Assembly (NCBI RefSeq): GCF_016920785.2
Contig: NW_024609857.1
Span: forward strand, 62,411,349-62,475,348
Direction of reading: 5' to 3'
DNA length: 64,000 nucleotides
Origin: Ixodes scapularis
Lineage: Eukaryota > Arthropoda > Arachnida > Ixodida > Ixodidae
Each line of letters starts with the position of its first letter. The stretch's first letter is position 1. The notes under the pieces were generated by a model. It was not told where the DNA came from. It made no database searches and worked only from the letters and a program-made list of their open reading frames with translations. Positions 23,162 through 34,983 of this stretch are shown here, in pieces. A program made the position numbers and the translations under genes.

Positions 23162-24018
23162 CAGGGTGACCACCCGTCCCGCGACTCGCGGGACTGTCCC
23201 GCATTGAGGGCTCGTGTCCCGCGTCCCGCGAGAAATTCTAAAATCTTCAAAATATCCCGCATTTCACACTGTCGTAAAATTCATTCCGCAACTCAAGGTG
23301 CTGCCGAAACAACGGGGCACGGGGAAGCGCGGAGGTCGCTGGTAATCGTTTGAATCGAAATGGTACGCCATTTTCTATCCAAGCATTGCGGGAAGCGACC
23401 GTTGTTATTGCAGGAGAGAAGACGCGCATGCACCGTTGTACGCGTGTTTGTGCGCAAAATGTTGTAAGAAACATTTCTCGCCAAAAGTTTAAATATAAAA
23501 TATTGCAATTATTTTCAAATTGCGAAAATGCGAAAATGTTGCGTTGAATTTCTGTTATATTGAAGACAGCATTATTTGCAATGGTGGAAAAAGAACACAA
23601 TGTTACAATTTTCTGTAGGACCATGTTGATAAAAGTAATTGTTGAAAGAAAACAATAACCCGAAAACAAATTTACTGTTTCTTATTTCCATTTTATCCAT
23701 TCAGTTCTGCTACAGTCGAGTTTTATGTTTTTAACTTTGACACTGTTAATAACATGTTTGGCATTCAAAGAGTTTTATGTTTTCAACTTTGACACTTTTA
23801 ATAACATGTTTGGCATTCAAAAATATATCACTGGGAATGTAAATTATTATAGCTTAATTGCTTCAATAAAATTGGCTGATGTATAAACAGTACAGGAGAG
23901 TACATGTGTGAAACGAACCTCGGGCCGTTGTGTGCGTGTTAATAAATTTCCTTTATCCCCCCTCCCTCCCCCTGCCTCGCGTGTCCCGCATTTCGCTAGC
24001 AGGAAGGTGGTCACCCTA
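23162..24018. mobile_element. Non-autonomous hAT-type element (857 bp)
   Basis: Starts CAGGGTGACCACC and ends GGTGGTCACCCTA, giving an inverted terminal repeat with the CA.GG pattern common in hAT elements. It is flanked by the perfect 8 bp duplication CGCCCGCC, the size made by hAT transposases. Subterminal TCCCGC repeats are present near both ends (23175-23225 and about 23985). No transposase remains. It is inserted in a tRNA-derived SINE. Confidence 0.88.
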
Positions 24019-24175
24019 CGCCCGCCGGTACGATGCTCATCCAGATCGAAACGGGCAGGGGTGGGGATTGAGCCCGGGATCCATATGGGTTCTGCAACGC
24101 GAGCTTTCGCACAACGTACTCCGAGGTGGTGTGCGCTAGAGCATTCGGCCACCGACCCCTTTCACCCGCGGAAAA
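24019..24175 (-). mobile_element. tRNA-derived SINE interrupted by the hAT element
   Basis: CGATGCTCATCCAGATCG, AAACGGGCAGGGGTGGGGAT and the head with GCGAGCTTTCGC match the complete SINE. About 25 bp left of the hAT element (from ~23130) resembles the adjoining SINE body, which indicates the insertion split the SINE. Confidence 0.7.
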
Positions 24176-25274
24176 GTGCTGAGAGGCTGCATTCACCGTG
24201 CTTTCTTATATATATCCGCTTCACGAGGTGCTAGCGCATTTCTTTGAGAATCAACGTAACGGCCCCATTTTTTATACTATATATCTTCTTTGGCTATTTC
24301 CACGTGCTGACAATCGGTCCCAAGTAATCTGCGCATTTTAACCAACCACAGTTTGTCTGAGCTCAACCCGCCGTCATTTTTGTTACAACGAATAGACCGA
24401 AAAATGCTACGCAGCAAACCCGAAAGTCGGGCTTCTAGAACGCCTCGTCGATGGTCTGCTGACTCGTCGATCCTAATTTGACCGGGGCTCTTGTGCCCGA
24501 TTCGTCTATTTCGATTTCCCCGGGCCAAGTTCCTAAGTCAGCGGTTTCCCGGAGATCCACTCGAACGGTTCCCTGATTCCGAAGCTTCAGCGAAATACCT
24601 CGTCCACCCCTTAACTGCGCGTGGAAGTCTCACCCGCCGATATTCAGAGCTCGCCTGCCGTAACACGGAAAGGAAGGGAGAGGTCCCGGTTCCGTGACCC
24701 AACCCCCCTTCGTCAACTGGTTTCTTCGTAGACGTGTACGATTAAGTCGATGAGTATAGGCTCAGAATGCCGCGAAGACTAAGGCACAAAAGACATTCGA
24801 GGCTGAAACGCATATGGGAAAAATGAATTTTGTGCGGAAATCGCGCAGAATTTGGGACGTGAGAAAATCGTTTCGTGCTAAATTCTCCAGCAGCTTGAGA
24901 AACGCGGGGTGGGTCGAGTACCGAGCATCGGCTCATCGCTCCACAACCCACGAGATTGCAGCAATGGTCAATAAACTCGAACGCTGAAGAACCTAACCAC
25001 GAAGCAAGAGACGTAATCCTAAGAAGCCATGGCGTTTTTCTTACGATGTCAGTGGCTATTAATCTTCACGAAACCCGGGTATTTACATCACTAAAATAAA
25101 AGACACGTTTTCGTTAAAACCGAACTTGAGGTTTCTGCACGGTAAAATACCAGAACCTGGTTTCTTTTTTTTCTTTCTTTTTTTTATGCGAAGAATGATG
25201 GGAAAGTATTGTTTCGTGATAAGCAACGTGCGCAATTTTCGCGTATTATTATTTTTTTTAGGTGCGTGTTTGTT
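24176..25274. other. Unassigned sequence
   Basis: No supported gene or repeat pair found. Several short frames exist on both strands without family resemblance. Confidence 0.4.
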
Positions 25275-25277
25275 TTA

Positions 25278-25501
25278 TGGCGTGTTTACACTTGCGGACT
25301 CGGGGGAGGATCCGCGCAGGCGGAAAGCGGGTACGGGAGCCGAGTGGTGAAGTCGACTCGTCGCTGGAAGGAAAATTTGGATATGATTCCCGGACTGATC
25401 CAGAGTTTCCGCCAGTGACGAGTCAATATCGCCACCCGGCTCCAAAATCTCCTTTTCGCCTGCGGGGATCTGCCCGCAAATCCGAAAGTGTAAACGCGCC
25501 A
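25278..25501. mobile_element. PIF/Harbinger-type MITE (224 bp, TTA duplication)
   Basis: The left end TGGCGTGTTTACACTTGCGG and right end, read inverted, TGGCGCGTTTACACTTTCGG pair as terminal repeats. TTA sits immediately outside both ends (25275-25277 and 25502-25504), the 3 bp target preference of PIF/Harbinger elements. The interior is itself largely self-complementary. Non-coding. Confidence 0.82.
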
Positions 25502-25504
25502 TTA

Positions 25505-27334
25505 GTTCCTTACGTCACAGCGCAGTTGTCTGAGATGGGGTTCAGACGCACTGCTGACGTGCTATTTCAAAGCTCCTCCTCAACTTAACAGTTTCAAATT
25601 CGCATCGGATGCAACGGGGCATCCCATGTCAATCCCGCACTATGAACATATCACGTGATCGCGTGCCCAGAGTGTCACTGAAGACCTCCTACGCTGTATT
25701 GGGTTGGTTGGATTGGTGCGAGTGGCTCTGGAAAAACGGGCAAATAAAACCAATAATTTTCTTTTAACTCTGTACGTTGCACAGGGCGACGCACAACATG
25801 CACTGGAATTTACGTAATAAAAGTTTTTAGATCGGAGCTTCCTACAAGTAGTGACATTCTTTAAAGCGCCAACTGCGTGACGGCACAGGTTTTAGTGAAA
25901 CGAATGTCGGCGCAAAGAGAAAGACTGAACTGAATGACGCCATTTTTTTTCCAGCAGAAAGCGCTTCGCCATTCGTGTTGGTTGTCCTTACTCGCAAAAA
26001 AAAGTTTCGAGGTCATTCAGGCGTAATGCTGAGATAGCTCCACAGGTACCAGAGTCATGCTAAGTAATGTAACGAATTTGTTCCATTCTCAAGGTTACAT
26101 TGACAACAAGTGGTGTGTATTGAGAATATTGAATAACCTCCTCCTGATTTACCTTACCTTTTCATACAGAAACACGTATCGTTGAGCGGCTTGATTAAAT
26201 TTAGAGTCCCTAGCGAAGCCAAAAGAATAAATAAAAAAGACGCAATGAACATGTTTCTAGATGTAAGATACTAACATTTCCCAGGTGCATACAGAGGAGA
26301 GGGCAGGTTACCTCATCTTTTCTATAGGATCCGCTGCAGAGTGCAAAAGTCAGAATAAAATTATCTTGAGTGTTTGGTGATCGAAATCTTTTCAATTCCT
26401 TTACTTTATTTTAAGTAAGCTAATAAATTTCTGTGTTCCACTCTTGCCGGAATATTGACGGGTGTCATGTAGAGGTGGGCGACTGGTAACCTTTCAGAAA
26501 AAAATCGAACTCGAATTAAATAGTGCCGAGTAGTTGCCGCTAAGTGGAACGTATAAAATTTAACATTGAATACCAAATGTTTTCTTTGGAATTCATACAT
26601 ACTAAACCGATATTGCGTATACTAAGCACACATCTGCGGGTGCTTAGTTTGCTGCAAGCCCGTTGAACGAATTGCGGCTAGCACGCATAGAAACGGCGTT
26701 AATAATCCATCACCAACGCCAAGCTTAAGAAGCAGCTGAAGAATGTGAGTCAACCCATCCGACGTCAAGTTACGTCCTGTGCGTAACATAGCCACGCCAC
26801 CTCGGTTGACAACGCGGAGAGTGACTGGGTAGCGGATGAACCGACGAGGCGAGTTCAGTTCAAACTTAGAGTTGTCCCTTTTGCTTTGGTAATTAAAGAT
26901 CCGATTATAGACGCAATGACAAGTTTGTAGCCATGACAGGTGGGGGTAGGTGACGTAAGGTACACTTGAATTCAAAATGCCGACGTGTGTGGTTAGTGGG
27001 TAATCGCTGACGCGTCGAAGAACCTCGAGCGCTTATGCTTTGTTCAAGAAATACAAGAAATAAGCTATTTTTATATAAATTATTGGTCAGTCAAAACTTC
27101 TTAGTTCAGTCATAAATTATATGATGCCGAGGCAAGAGAAGACTAGGTCACCGTATGAATAGCGTTCTTGGAGAAACTTTCATTTGGTTCGATGTGTCAA
27201 GTTATTTGAAAACTCAAATACTAAAAAGTCCGAAGATCTAATAGCACTATTTAGGCACTCAGTATCTGGTATTCGAAACTTTAAGATTTGCTTACCCTTA
27301 TAGTTTTCTACCGTTTGTGCCTTCATTTAACCTC
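25505..27334. other. Unassigned AT-rich sequence
   Basis: No domain-bearing ORF. A TAGAGGTGGGCGA motif near 26470 resembles a hAT end but I found no partner. Confidence 0.4.
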
Positions 27335-27774
27335 TACACTCATAGAAATAGGGGGTGTTAGGGGTACACCCCTTGTCCCATATGTAACACCCCAAAACAA
27401 CAATTCGATGTTCAGTCCACAGACGTGCAACCGACGATACCAACTTTCAAGAGCGGATTGATATTCGACCGATACAATCTATTAAAATAGCTAATGCACG
27501 CATTACAGACTACATTAAGATAAGCAAGGTTTTTTTCGCCCTGCTGCAAAACCCCAGTGTTTTATTTTTCTAGTTTTTGATAGGCACATTATCGTTATAC
27601 GTTATATTATACGTTATACGTTATACGTACGTTGTATCCAACAGCTATCAAGCCGCTTGTAAAAGTTGGTATCGTCAGTAGACGTCAGTGGACTGAACGT
27701 CCAAATGTAGTTTTGGGGTGTTTCATGGGGGATAAGGAGTATACACATATGCACTCCCTATTTCTAAGAGTGTA
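27335..27774. mobile_element. Foldback MITE, family 1 copy 2
   Basis: TACACTCATAGAAATAGGG at the left pairs with CCCTATTTCTAAGAGTGTA at the right. Internal blocks CCCATATGTAACACCCCAAA and AACTTTCAAGAGCGG are shared with 1138-1538. TA lies at both ends, consistent with Tc1/mariner-type insertion. A (GTTATAC)n run lies inside at about 27594-27628. Confidence 0.8.
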
Positions 27775-27936
27775 CAGTGTCTCAATATCTCGCTCACGTT
27801 GTAGCCTCACGCCCAGACCGTAGCTTGCTTTTCGCAAAAGCAAAGCTTCGCAAAAGCGTTCGACAAGGTACCAGATCTACACCTCCTCTTTAGATAAGCC
27901 CCTTAAATACTAATCCTAGCACATGATGCTAGGGTC

Positions 27937-27997
27937 AATGTAGTATATCTATATCAATGCAGTATATTATATATCATTGCAGTATATTTATATATCT
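27937..27997 (+). repeat. Tandem repeat, three ~20 bp units
   Basis: Three successive units of CAATG(C/T)AGTATAT plus an AT-rich spacer. Confidence 0.8.
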
Positions 27998-28019
27998 GCG
28001 CCTGCATGCCGTCTCATTA

Positions 28020-28160
28020 CGTCTGCTGCAGTCGAGAGGTAAGAGAGCCGTGACTTCTCGTCGCGGCGTGAAAGTTCCAGGTTCAAGTCGCGTGGCAATT
28101 TTTTTTTTTTTTTTTTGCATGTGTCTTAAATTTTAATTGTGATCTTTTTTACAAATCATC
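28020..28160 (+). repeat. tRNA-like repeat, left arm of inverted pair
   Basis: GAGAGGTAAGAGAGCCG and AGGTTCAAGTCGCGTGG resemble Pol III A and B boxes, followed by a T17 run. I cannot fold a full cloverleaf with a paired acceptor stem, so this is not called a tRNA gene. An inverted relative lies at 29030-29215. Confidence 0.5.
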
Positions 28161-29029
28161 CATTTGCACGACTGCGCCTTACACGGTTTTTATTGTTTTC
28201 CCGGCTGTTGAATCGTAAGACCGGAAAAAAAAAATAAGATCAAGCCAAGTTAATGCGCTAATACAATCGCTTCATAATATTCTGTAAAAGGAAACCAAAA
28301 TGAGAGCATCGGTATTATTTGCATACAAACGGGCCGAAACGAGCATCCTTTCCCTAGCTACTACAATTTTATATGTTTTTTTTAAATATACAACGCGTGT
28401 GTTACGACCCTTCTGAACAACAGCAGGCACCTATTTAGTATTAATACACACTGCAGGTGTGTCGATTAAAAAAAAAAGATCTCCAAATAAACACACACAA
28501 AAAATCTAGCAGCCGAGGATGCATTGATTGAACGAAATCCTGCAGGCAAGGCAGCAAGTCAAACGTCCTGAGAAAGTCGTAAAACTGAAATGAAAGAGAT
28601 GAAACTTTTAATGTTGCTGTAGCTCGAACTCGTCGAACACGTCGAGAGGATTAAGGCGGTCTCGAAACAAGAGATCTCTGAATAGCATCAAAATGCCACA
28701 CTGCCTATACATGCGTTCTCGCCGAGCAAGGCATCTCGACCTATAGATATAACATGTCTCTAGGTTAGCACACTGACGGAGAGCGTTGATAAGTCCGAAA
28801 ACAAGTTGTAGCCAGTCCGACGGTCGGTCGGTGATAATGTCGGTGGGACGGTTTCGCAATCAGTCAAGAAACGGTTGAAAGAAATGCAGGCACTGTAGTA
28901 CCTAAAATGGTGAAAACACGCAACAGGTAGCGTAGCCAGACGGTTTGGGACGCGAAAATACATTCGCTGCATTTAGGGAAACGAACTATTAAAATAGATG
29001 TTGAGCAAGAAACAAAAACTCAGACATAG

Positions 29030-29215
29030 CAAAAAGATTTCTAAAAAGATCACAATTAAAAGGTAAGACAAACGTGCAAATACAAATATAGAATAAATAA
29101 ACTCTGTGGCGTGATTTGAACTCGCAGTTTGTACACCACGACAAGTCCCGGCTCTCTTACCTCTCCACTATAGCGACAGTTTGAATTAAGTCGCTGGCGC
29201 ACATAGATAGATACA
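29030..29215 (-). repeat. tRNA-like repeat, right arm of inverted pair
   Basis: On the minus strand it carries GAGAGGTAAGAGAGCCGGGA and GAGTTCAAATCACGCC. The pair also shares an AATTGTGATCTTTTT block, so together with 28020-28160 it could be the ends of a ~1.2 kb element. No target-site duplication was recognised. Confidence 0.5.
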
Positions 29216-29988
29216 CTGACACCGCGTTTATCTGGCTCGACTTCTTTTATTTTGGCTCGTATTTAACGTCCCTGGCCGTACCTTTATCTGCCGCTCCTGA
29301 AGCATAAAGGGGCGATTAATTAAATTCCAGCTGGAAGCCTCTGCGGTAAGTTTCTCCGCGCGAAACTTAACTTTTCCACTCCAAGTGACACGGATTTTGC
29401 TACCATAAGGCGGGAAAGCTAGGTACTTCCACATGTCCCCATGGAGCTGGTCACTTGGCCTAAAAATCCCCCTTGGCCGCAACCGCGGCCGCGGCCGCGA
29501 GATGAGCAAATTGCCCCCGGGGTGGCTTTGGCCCCGTATCTCACACCTTTTTCTTTGGACTTTCGCACAGAGCCTTTCCCGCGCTCAACGCCGGTTGCCC
29601 CGAGGTAACCTGCAGGCCAAAATATCCCTGATCTGCAGGCTTAAAATTCAACCGAGACGCTTCGTTAAGAGCGTCCTTCATAGCATTTGTTATTTTTGAA
29701 CGCAAGTCCCTCGATTTCCGCGCGTTAAGAAAAGGCGCGTGCGGAGAGCGACGCCGATGCGCTATAGCGAACGCTGAGTCGGCGCTTACTTCATTATCAT
29801 TAGTAACCGGCTGCATTTTAGAGCGGCCAATGTCTCCATTCATCGAAGAAAAAATCGTCCAGGCCGCGGCAATATGGTAGCCCGATAACAACAGGTCGTG
29901 ACCCGATCAGCTGTATTAGGCCCGGGTGGTCCCCTAACTCAGTCTGGTTACATTCTCCTCAACCTTGACTTGTATCAAGTGCTGTGCA

Positions 29989-31105
29989 CAGAGCACTTCA
30001 CGGGCCGGAATTTCTAGGCCCGGTCCATCCCGAGCCCGACAGGATATTTAATTTCTAGGCCCGGACCGACCCTGCCCGGAGGTAAAACTGCCCGGGCCGG
30101 GCCCGGGCCCGGCAGTATTTTTTGACAGAAGCTTGAGCCCAGTCCGAGCCCGACAATTTTTTTTTTTAAATATAAGCCTGAGCCCGCCACGAGCCCGACA
30201 GATTATATACATAAGACCAAAAAAGTTTGCAGGCTTTAACCTAAAAGCTTTCTAAGCATAAAGCGACCATATTTGATATAAGTTTCTTTTGAACTTGGAC
30301 CGAGTTTTTTTTTTTTTTTTTACACTATTAACTCACACAATAAAATAGGCGATGTATTTTCGGGGAATATGGGCGCAATATGCACTTCATAAATGATTTT
30401 GAGAACAAAAGTGGGCAATATTTTATTTACTGAGTGCATTTCTTGAAGAGATATTGGACTTTTCGTTGTTCAATTCGTTTCCTAAAGAACTTTCCTCGCT
30501 ACATGTTTTTTTTTTTGTTTGTTTTTTTTTTTTTTGTGAAGAAACAATCACAATCACGCTTGTGCATCTTCAAAAGTCTGTATAAGCATAAAATTATCTA
30601 TAGTAGTTAGCTGATTTTGGGGGGCACAGTAAGGTGCCCTGCACAAAGTGCAATCAAGCTCACGTTTTTTGTGTGTTTTTTTTTTTTTTTTTGAAAAGCA
30701 GATGTAAAGATAAGGAAAAGGCCTGGCGACTGGAGTGCCCTCGTTTCCTTGACCGTACCTTCCCACTATGTTGGTGGAATCATATACGTTTACTTTTATC
30801 CAAGTGAAAGGTTTCCAAATTCAAGACGTCCTTTTTTTTGTACTGCGCTTTGGTGATTTTGCATCTCGCTTGTTTGTTTTCATTGAACCTTAAACGATCA
30901 CTGAGCACACTTTTTATTATCTTCAATTTAGAATTTGAGGCATACGGCTGCCCAGCCACGGCCCGGGCCGGCGGCCCGAAAATTTTTTTGTTCAAGCCCG
31001 GGCCGGGCCTGAGCCGAAAAAATGTGTACTACCCGGCCCAAGCCCAGCCCGCGGGCCGGGCCGGGCTCGGGCCTTCGGGCTGGCCTGGGCCCGTGCAGTG
31101 CTCTA
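29989..31105. mobile_element. Non-autonomous hAT-type element (1117 bp)
   Basis: Terminal repeats CAGAGCACTTCACGGGCC (left) and TAGAGCACTGCACGGGCC (right, inverted) are flanked by perfect 8 bp duplications GCTGTGCA at 29981-29988 and 31106-31113. Both subterminal regions are packed with GGGCCCGGGCC-type repeats, likely protein-binding arrays of the kind hAT transposases use. The interior is AT-rich with long T runs and no transposase. Confidence 0.9.
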
Positions 31106-31319
31106 GCTGTGCATATGTTCAGTGTTTTATTAATCCCACGGGCCATCCCGCCGAAAATATACGCTCGAAGCAACTAAAACTTTTCGGGAAAAATGAAAGC
31201 CTTTATGTGAATGTGTTGATCTGGATATTTAGTTCTCTTATGCCAGGATTGCATTTAGGCGACGTTTGATTGGATTACTACTTGTTCACAAAAAAGTAGG
31301 AAGTACGTTTTTCAGACCG

Positions 31320-31842
31320 CCTCAGGGCTTTTCAATGAACCGTTCAACCAGTTCAATGCTTGGTTCAATAATTATGACAAATAACGAGTTACAGAGGTAG
31401 TACTGTCAGTACCACAGAACTGAAACAGAAGGATTATGAAATGGGCAACGTTATCAGTAAAATATGGAGTACATTTCGCGATTTTGTTTTTATGAATTGA
31501 TGAAAACTTTGTTTGAAACTGCTGAATTTGATTTCTATTCGTGAAATTCAGACCTGAAACTTAAAATAGAAACGTTTGACTTTTTCAAACCTGTACCTCG
31601 AAAAAATCTAAGTACTCGAGTTTTCTTACATGAATCTGAAATGTTCGAATTTTTCTAGCTATCTATAAAATAATTCGGCATCTTCGAACTCGAACTTTCA
31701 GAAACCTTAACATTTTCTAATTGTTTGAATTCGAACCTCAGCGAGGTTCTAAAGTTGCGAACTTTTTAAATTCCAACCTAAGCGAGGTTCCAACGTTTCG
31801 AACCTTTCGAACTCAAACTTTGGGAGGTTCGCGGCATCCCTA
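31320..31842. repeat. Degenerate TTCGAAC-rich region
   Basis: Many diverged repeats around TTCGAA(C/T), e.g. AGCGAGGTTC twice near 31740-31795. It ends GCGGCATCCCTAG at about 31842, which looks like a hAT-type terminus, but I did not find the opposite end. Possibly a decayed element. Confidence 0.4.
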
Positions 31843-33799
31843 GTCTGAAGCGCTCCACGGAGCTTGCGCTGCCACTAGGCAGTGCAAGCTGCCTGGTGGC
31901 AGCGCAAGCTCCCATCACTCGAATCCACAAAACTGCAAGCGGAAGATGACCAACTTGAGCCGGATCTGCGTGCAGAAAATGCGCGCTCCAAAAGGGTCGC
32001 TTTTGGAGCACTCAAAATCTGCGGCGGAATTCACCATTAGTCCGGCCGCTTGCTCTCCCGTTCGCCTCCTCGTGACGTCAAGACGTCGGGCTGCGCATCG
32101 TGCCGTTCAGGGCTCTCATCTAGCAGCTGTAAATCACACTAATTACAACTCATTGTGTCTAATTGTGATTATTGAGAACTAAATACACGTTTAATATGCT
32201 TTGCATGCTTACATATGGCCTATTACGGGCTACATCAGGGCGAACTTTCTGAGACATGCTGTGAAATAAAAAAAAGCTTTCAAGAAAATATCAATATTCT
32301 AATTGATTTGCGTTCTTTGATACCCAGGCAATAACAGTGCTGGAGAACGTTACTATATTTAGGCAGGGAAACTAGAAATTTATCATTTTGTGTATGTAGC
32401 CCATAGGATTCAATGCAAAAGGTGTGTAGAGCCGTGGAATAAAAGCTTTACGCGTCCAAAAGTTTAACTGCTGCTTATCGTTATTATTTGACTGTCATTT
32501 AAGATATTACCAAAGAACATTGCTATGTTTATTGTTGTTCAGTTGACATTTGATGTCCAAGAAAGTTGGGGATATATGCTCTGTGTTCCCTTGGCCTTTC
32601 TGTAAAAGTTGTTCCTTACACTCGAGCGTAATTCTTTTCGCATGCATTCGATCCCTTAAATATATTCTGTGTTAAAAATCGGCGCGCAACTTATGATAAA
32701 CTTTTAGATAGAACTCCCGCGCAAGCTAAGCGTCTGAAAAACTTGCAACCTTCCTCCCTCCCCCCCCCCCCAAAAAAAAAAATATATATATATATATATA
32801 CACATATATATATGCATACATATACAGCCGTGCATCAGATATGTAGAACTAAAACACTGCGGGAAACGGAGTGAAGCAACGAAAAAGCTGGGAAATTGAA
32901 GGGCACCTACTAGAAAAACAATTTTACAACTTGCATGGGGTGTGGCTAAGCCCGTGTAAGAACTCAAAAGCCCGTCCTGCCAGAAGGTCGCCTTGAATCC
33001 CAACGAGGAGCGAAAGCAGCAGCCAACGGTAGCGCAAGGTCGCAGCGGCGACGTAACCACGGTGTATACACACGCCGCGGCTTTACAACCAAGACGCCGC
33101 ACGTGAAATGGAATAATCTAAAACAAGACATTTTTACTTTCGTTCAAAACGAAAATAGAAACGAATAAAAGAAGAAAAGAAGTATCAAGACGGCATGGCG
33201 GTGGAATGCTACCGGACCAGATGGACGCCAAGATAGTCATCTAGACCACCAGGGACGCCGACAGTAAAGACTTCTACCACGGCGTAGGCTACACTCGAGC
33301 GGTTTCTTTTCTGATGGCAAAACATGTTTTTTTTTTTTTCTTTTCTCAATTTTTTTTTTTGCTTTCAAATTTGTCACGTGGGAGCTTTTTTTTATTTTTT
33401 TTTTTTATTATCGAGAGCTAGTAAGAATCGAAAGTAGGATACTACCGTTTTACATAAAGCTCGCGCAAACGTAAATGAAAAGTCCCACACCAGGAAAAGA
33501 AGAAAACCTGTGACCAAACTTTTCCCGAATATCGTTTACCGTGTAAATTTACAAATATTAGTGGACTATTATTACTATATTACGTGTTACAAGCATTAAA
33601 AAATACAATGATAAGTCATTTCGTGATTCATTGTATCTTAATCACATGACAGCGTAAATTAATAGCTTTGTTTAGATACAGACTTTAGATTTAAACGTTC
33701 TGAAGCAATTAAATCGTGCCTATTCTCTATTTTACCACGTAATTGCGTTTTGCGTACAGTGAGAGAACTTCGATGGAGTGAACTGTGCATGATGCAATT
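31843..33799. other. Unassigned sequence with (TA)n and poly(T) tracts
   Basis: A (TA)n/(CA) microsatellite lies at about 32780-32825 after a C11A10 run, and long T runs lie at 33330-33410. Frames crossing the microsatellite are artefacts. No gene. Confidence 0.45.
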
Positions 33800-33952
33800 A
33801 TTATTTATTTATTTATTTATTTTAAAGATACTGCCGCCCAACTTTTGAGGGCCAAGGAATAGAGAGGATGAAAGAAAAAAAGGTCGGCAAAGCAAATAAG
33901 TACTTATAAACATACAGTAAAACTCGTAAGCAACTTAGTCCGTATCATTCAT

Positions 33953-34140
33953 TCAAACAGAGAAAAGTTCATCAATGGCACTAGAGAATGAGACGAAGGA
34001 GACAATGTCCATCATGCTGCGGGGCAACTCGTTCCACTCACAAACAGTACGCGGTAAAAAAGAATATTGTAAAATATGATGTCTTTTTCGGCCTAATTCA
34101 ATCAGCGAAATTTCAATAAGGTCCAACTGGACATTTTTAA
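33953..34140 (-). pseudogene. C-terminal fragment of a LINE reverse transcriptase ORF
   Basis: About 60 residues in one frame end at a TGA (33953-33955) and contain HHILQYSFLPRTVCEWNELP. The WNELP motif is characteristic of the C-terminus of CR1/Jockey-type LINE ORF2 proteins. A (TTTA)n run at about 33800-33820 on the 3' side, plus a short UTR-like stretch, fits a 5'-truncated LINE copy. Its clade differs from the I-type LINE at 4-9 kb, which has RNase H at this end. Confidence 0.6.
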
Positions 34141-34169
34141 GTTATCTATGCGGAACAGATGGCAGTAAT

Positions 34170-34320
34170 GACATTAGTGCAATGAAATTACAGTATTTAA
34201 TTTTTTATTGTGGTAATGAGTAATGTAATGAATTACGTTTCTATGCTGGTAATTATGTAATGTAATTATTTACTTTCGGGCAGTACTGTTAAAACAAGTA
34301 CCACATTACTTTTTAAATTT
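34170..34320. repeat. AT-rich TAATTAC-type dispersed repeat
   Basis: Runs of GTAATGTAATTA and ACATTACTTTTTAAA. Similar sequence occurs at about 51410-51530 and 53630-53805. Confidence 0.45.
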
Positions 34321-34563
34321 CTTTACCCAAATCAGACAGTTTGTTGAATGCTGAAATGTCGTGATATCAGAGTAAATCAACGGTGGCCATCTTAGCGCAA
34401 AGCTTTGGACAACGAATACGACAGACGCACAAAGGCAGGCTTGAAAGGCTATGGAGCTGCAAAAAAACTTTCGTGTGAAGACATCGCAGGAAGGCCACGG
34501 CTACTCACGAACTGCAGAAAAGACAGATTCACAGCGGCACGTCATCATGACGGTACTATATAC

Positions 34564-34764
34564 TCCGTTCACCCCTAAGCCAAGACTGCGGTGGGAGCTA
34601 CACACCCGCCCGACCAATCAGCCGTTTCATTTTCATCAGCTGATCAGGCTCTCTGCGCATGTGAATGGGCGGGAGCGTTATCACGTGGCGAAAGAAAGGC
34701 ATACGACTAATCCAACGAGGATCCAACTTCCACCGCAGGCAGTCTCAGCTTAGGGGTGAACGGA
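34564..34764. mobile_element. MITE with TCCGTTCACCCCTAAGC terminal repeats (~200 bp)
   Basis: The left end TCCGTTCACCCCTAAGC pairs with GCTTAGGGGTGAACGGA at the right, and similarity continues for over 30 bp (ACTGCGGTGG). A second, truncated copy starts at about 34775. Confidence 0.75.
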
Positions 34765-34774
34765 ACACATATTT

Positions 34775-34870
34775 CGTTCACCCCTAAGCTGACAGTGCGA
34801 TGGGAGCTACGAGCTCAACGGAACCAATCAACCACCTCATTTTCATCGCCTGACCCCCGGGCTCTGCGCG
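34775..34870 (+). mobile_element. Truncated second copy of the TCCGTTCACCCC MITE
   Basis: Starts TTCGTTCACCCCTAAGCTG and shares CCAATCA and CATTTTCATC with the copy at 34564-34764. It ends abruptly at the (TA)n tract, implying the right half was lost or replaced there. Confidence 0.65.
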
Positions 34871-34951
34871 TATATATATATATATATATATATAAAACTG
34901 AGAAGAAAAAACCCTTAGTGAAAAACAGCAACAACGGACGATTTAATCTTC

Positions 34952-34982
34952 GACGTTTCGGCCGGAGTCCGGCCTTCGTCAG
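34952..34982 (-). ncRNA. Hammerhead-type core, unit 1, minus strand
   Basis: On the minus strand CTGACGA (34976-34982), a GGCCGG/CCGGCC stem II, then GAAAC (34955-34959) and GTC (34952-34954). Flanks do not form a good stem I, so cleavage is less likely than on the plus strand. Confidence 0.55.
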
Positions 34983-34983
34983 G

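Noticed and set aside
26930..27000. ATGCCGACGTGTGTGGTTAG as a THAP protein start
   Set aside because: The frame stops after eight codons and no further THAP motif follows in any frame.
28036..28102. A functional tRNA gene with a Pol III T-run terminator
   Set aside because: No paired acceptor stem or plausible anticodon arm could be drawn; the related inverted copy suggests a repeat.
32704..33102. A 132-codon minus-strand ORF
   Set aside because: Its C-terminal part is encoded by C/A homopolymers and a (TA)n run, and no domain is recognisable.
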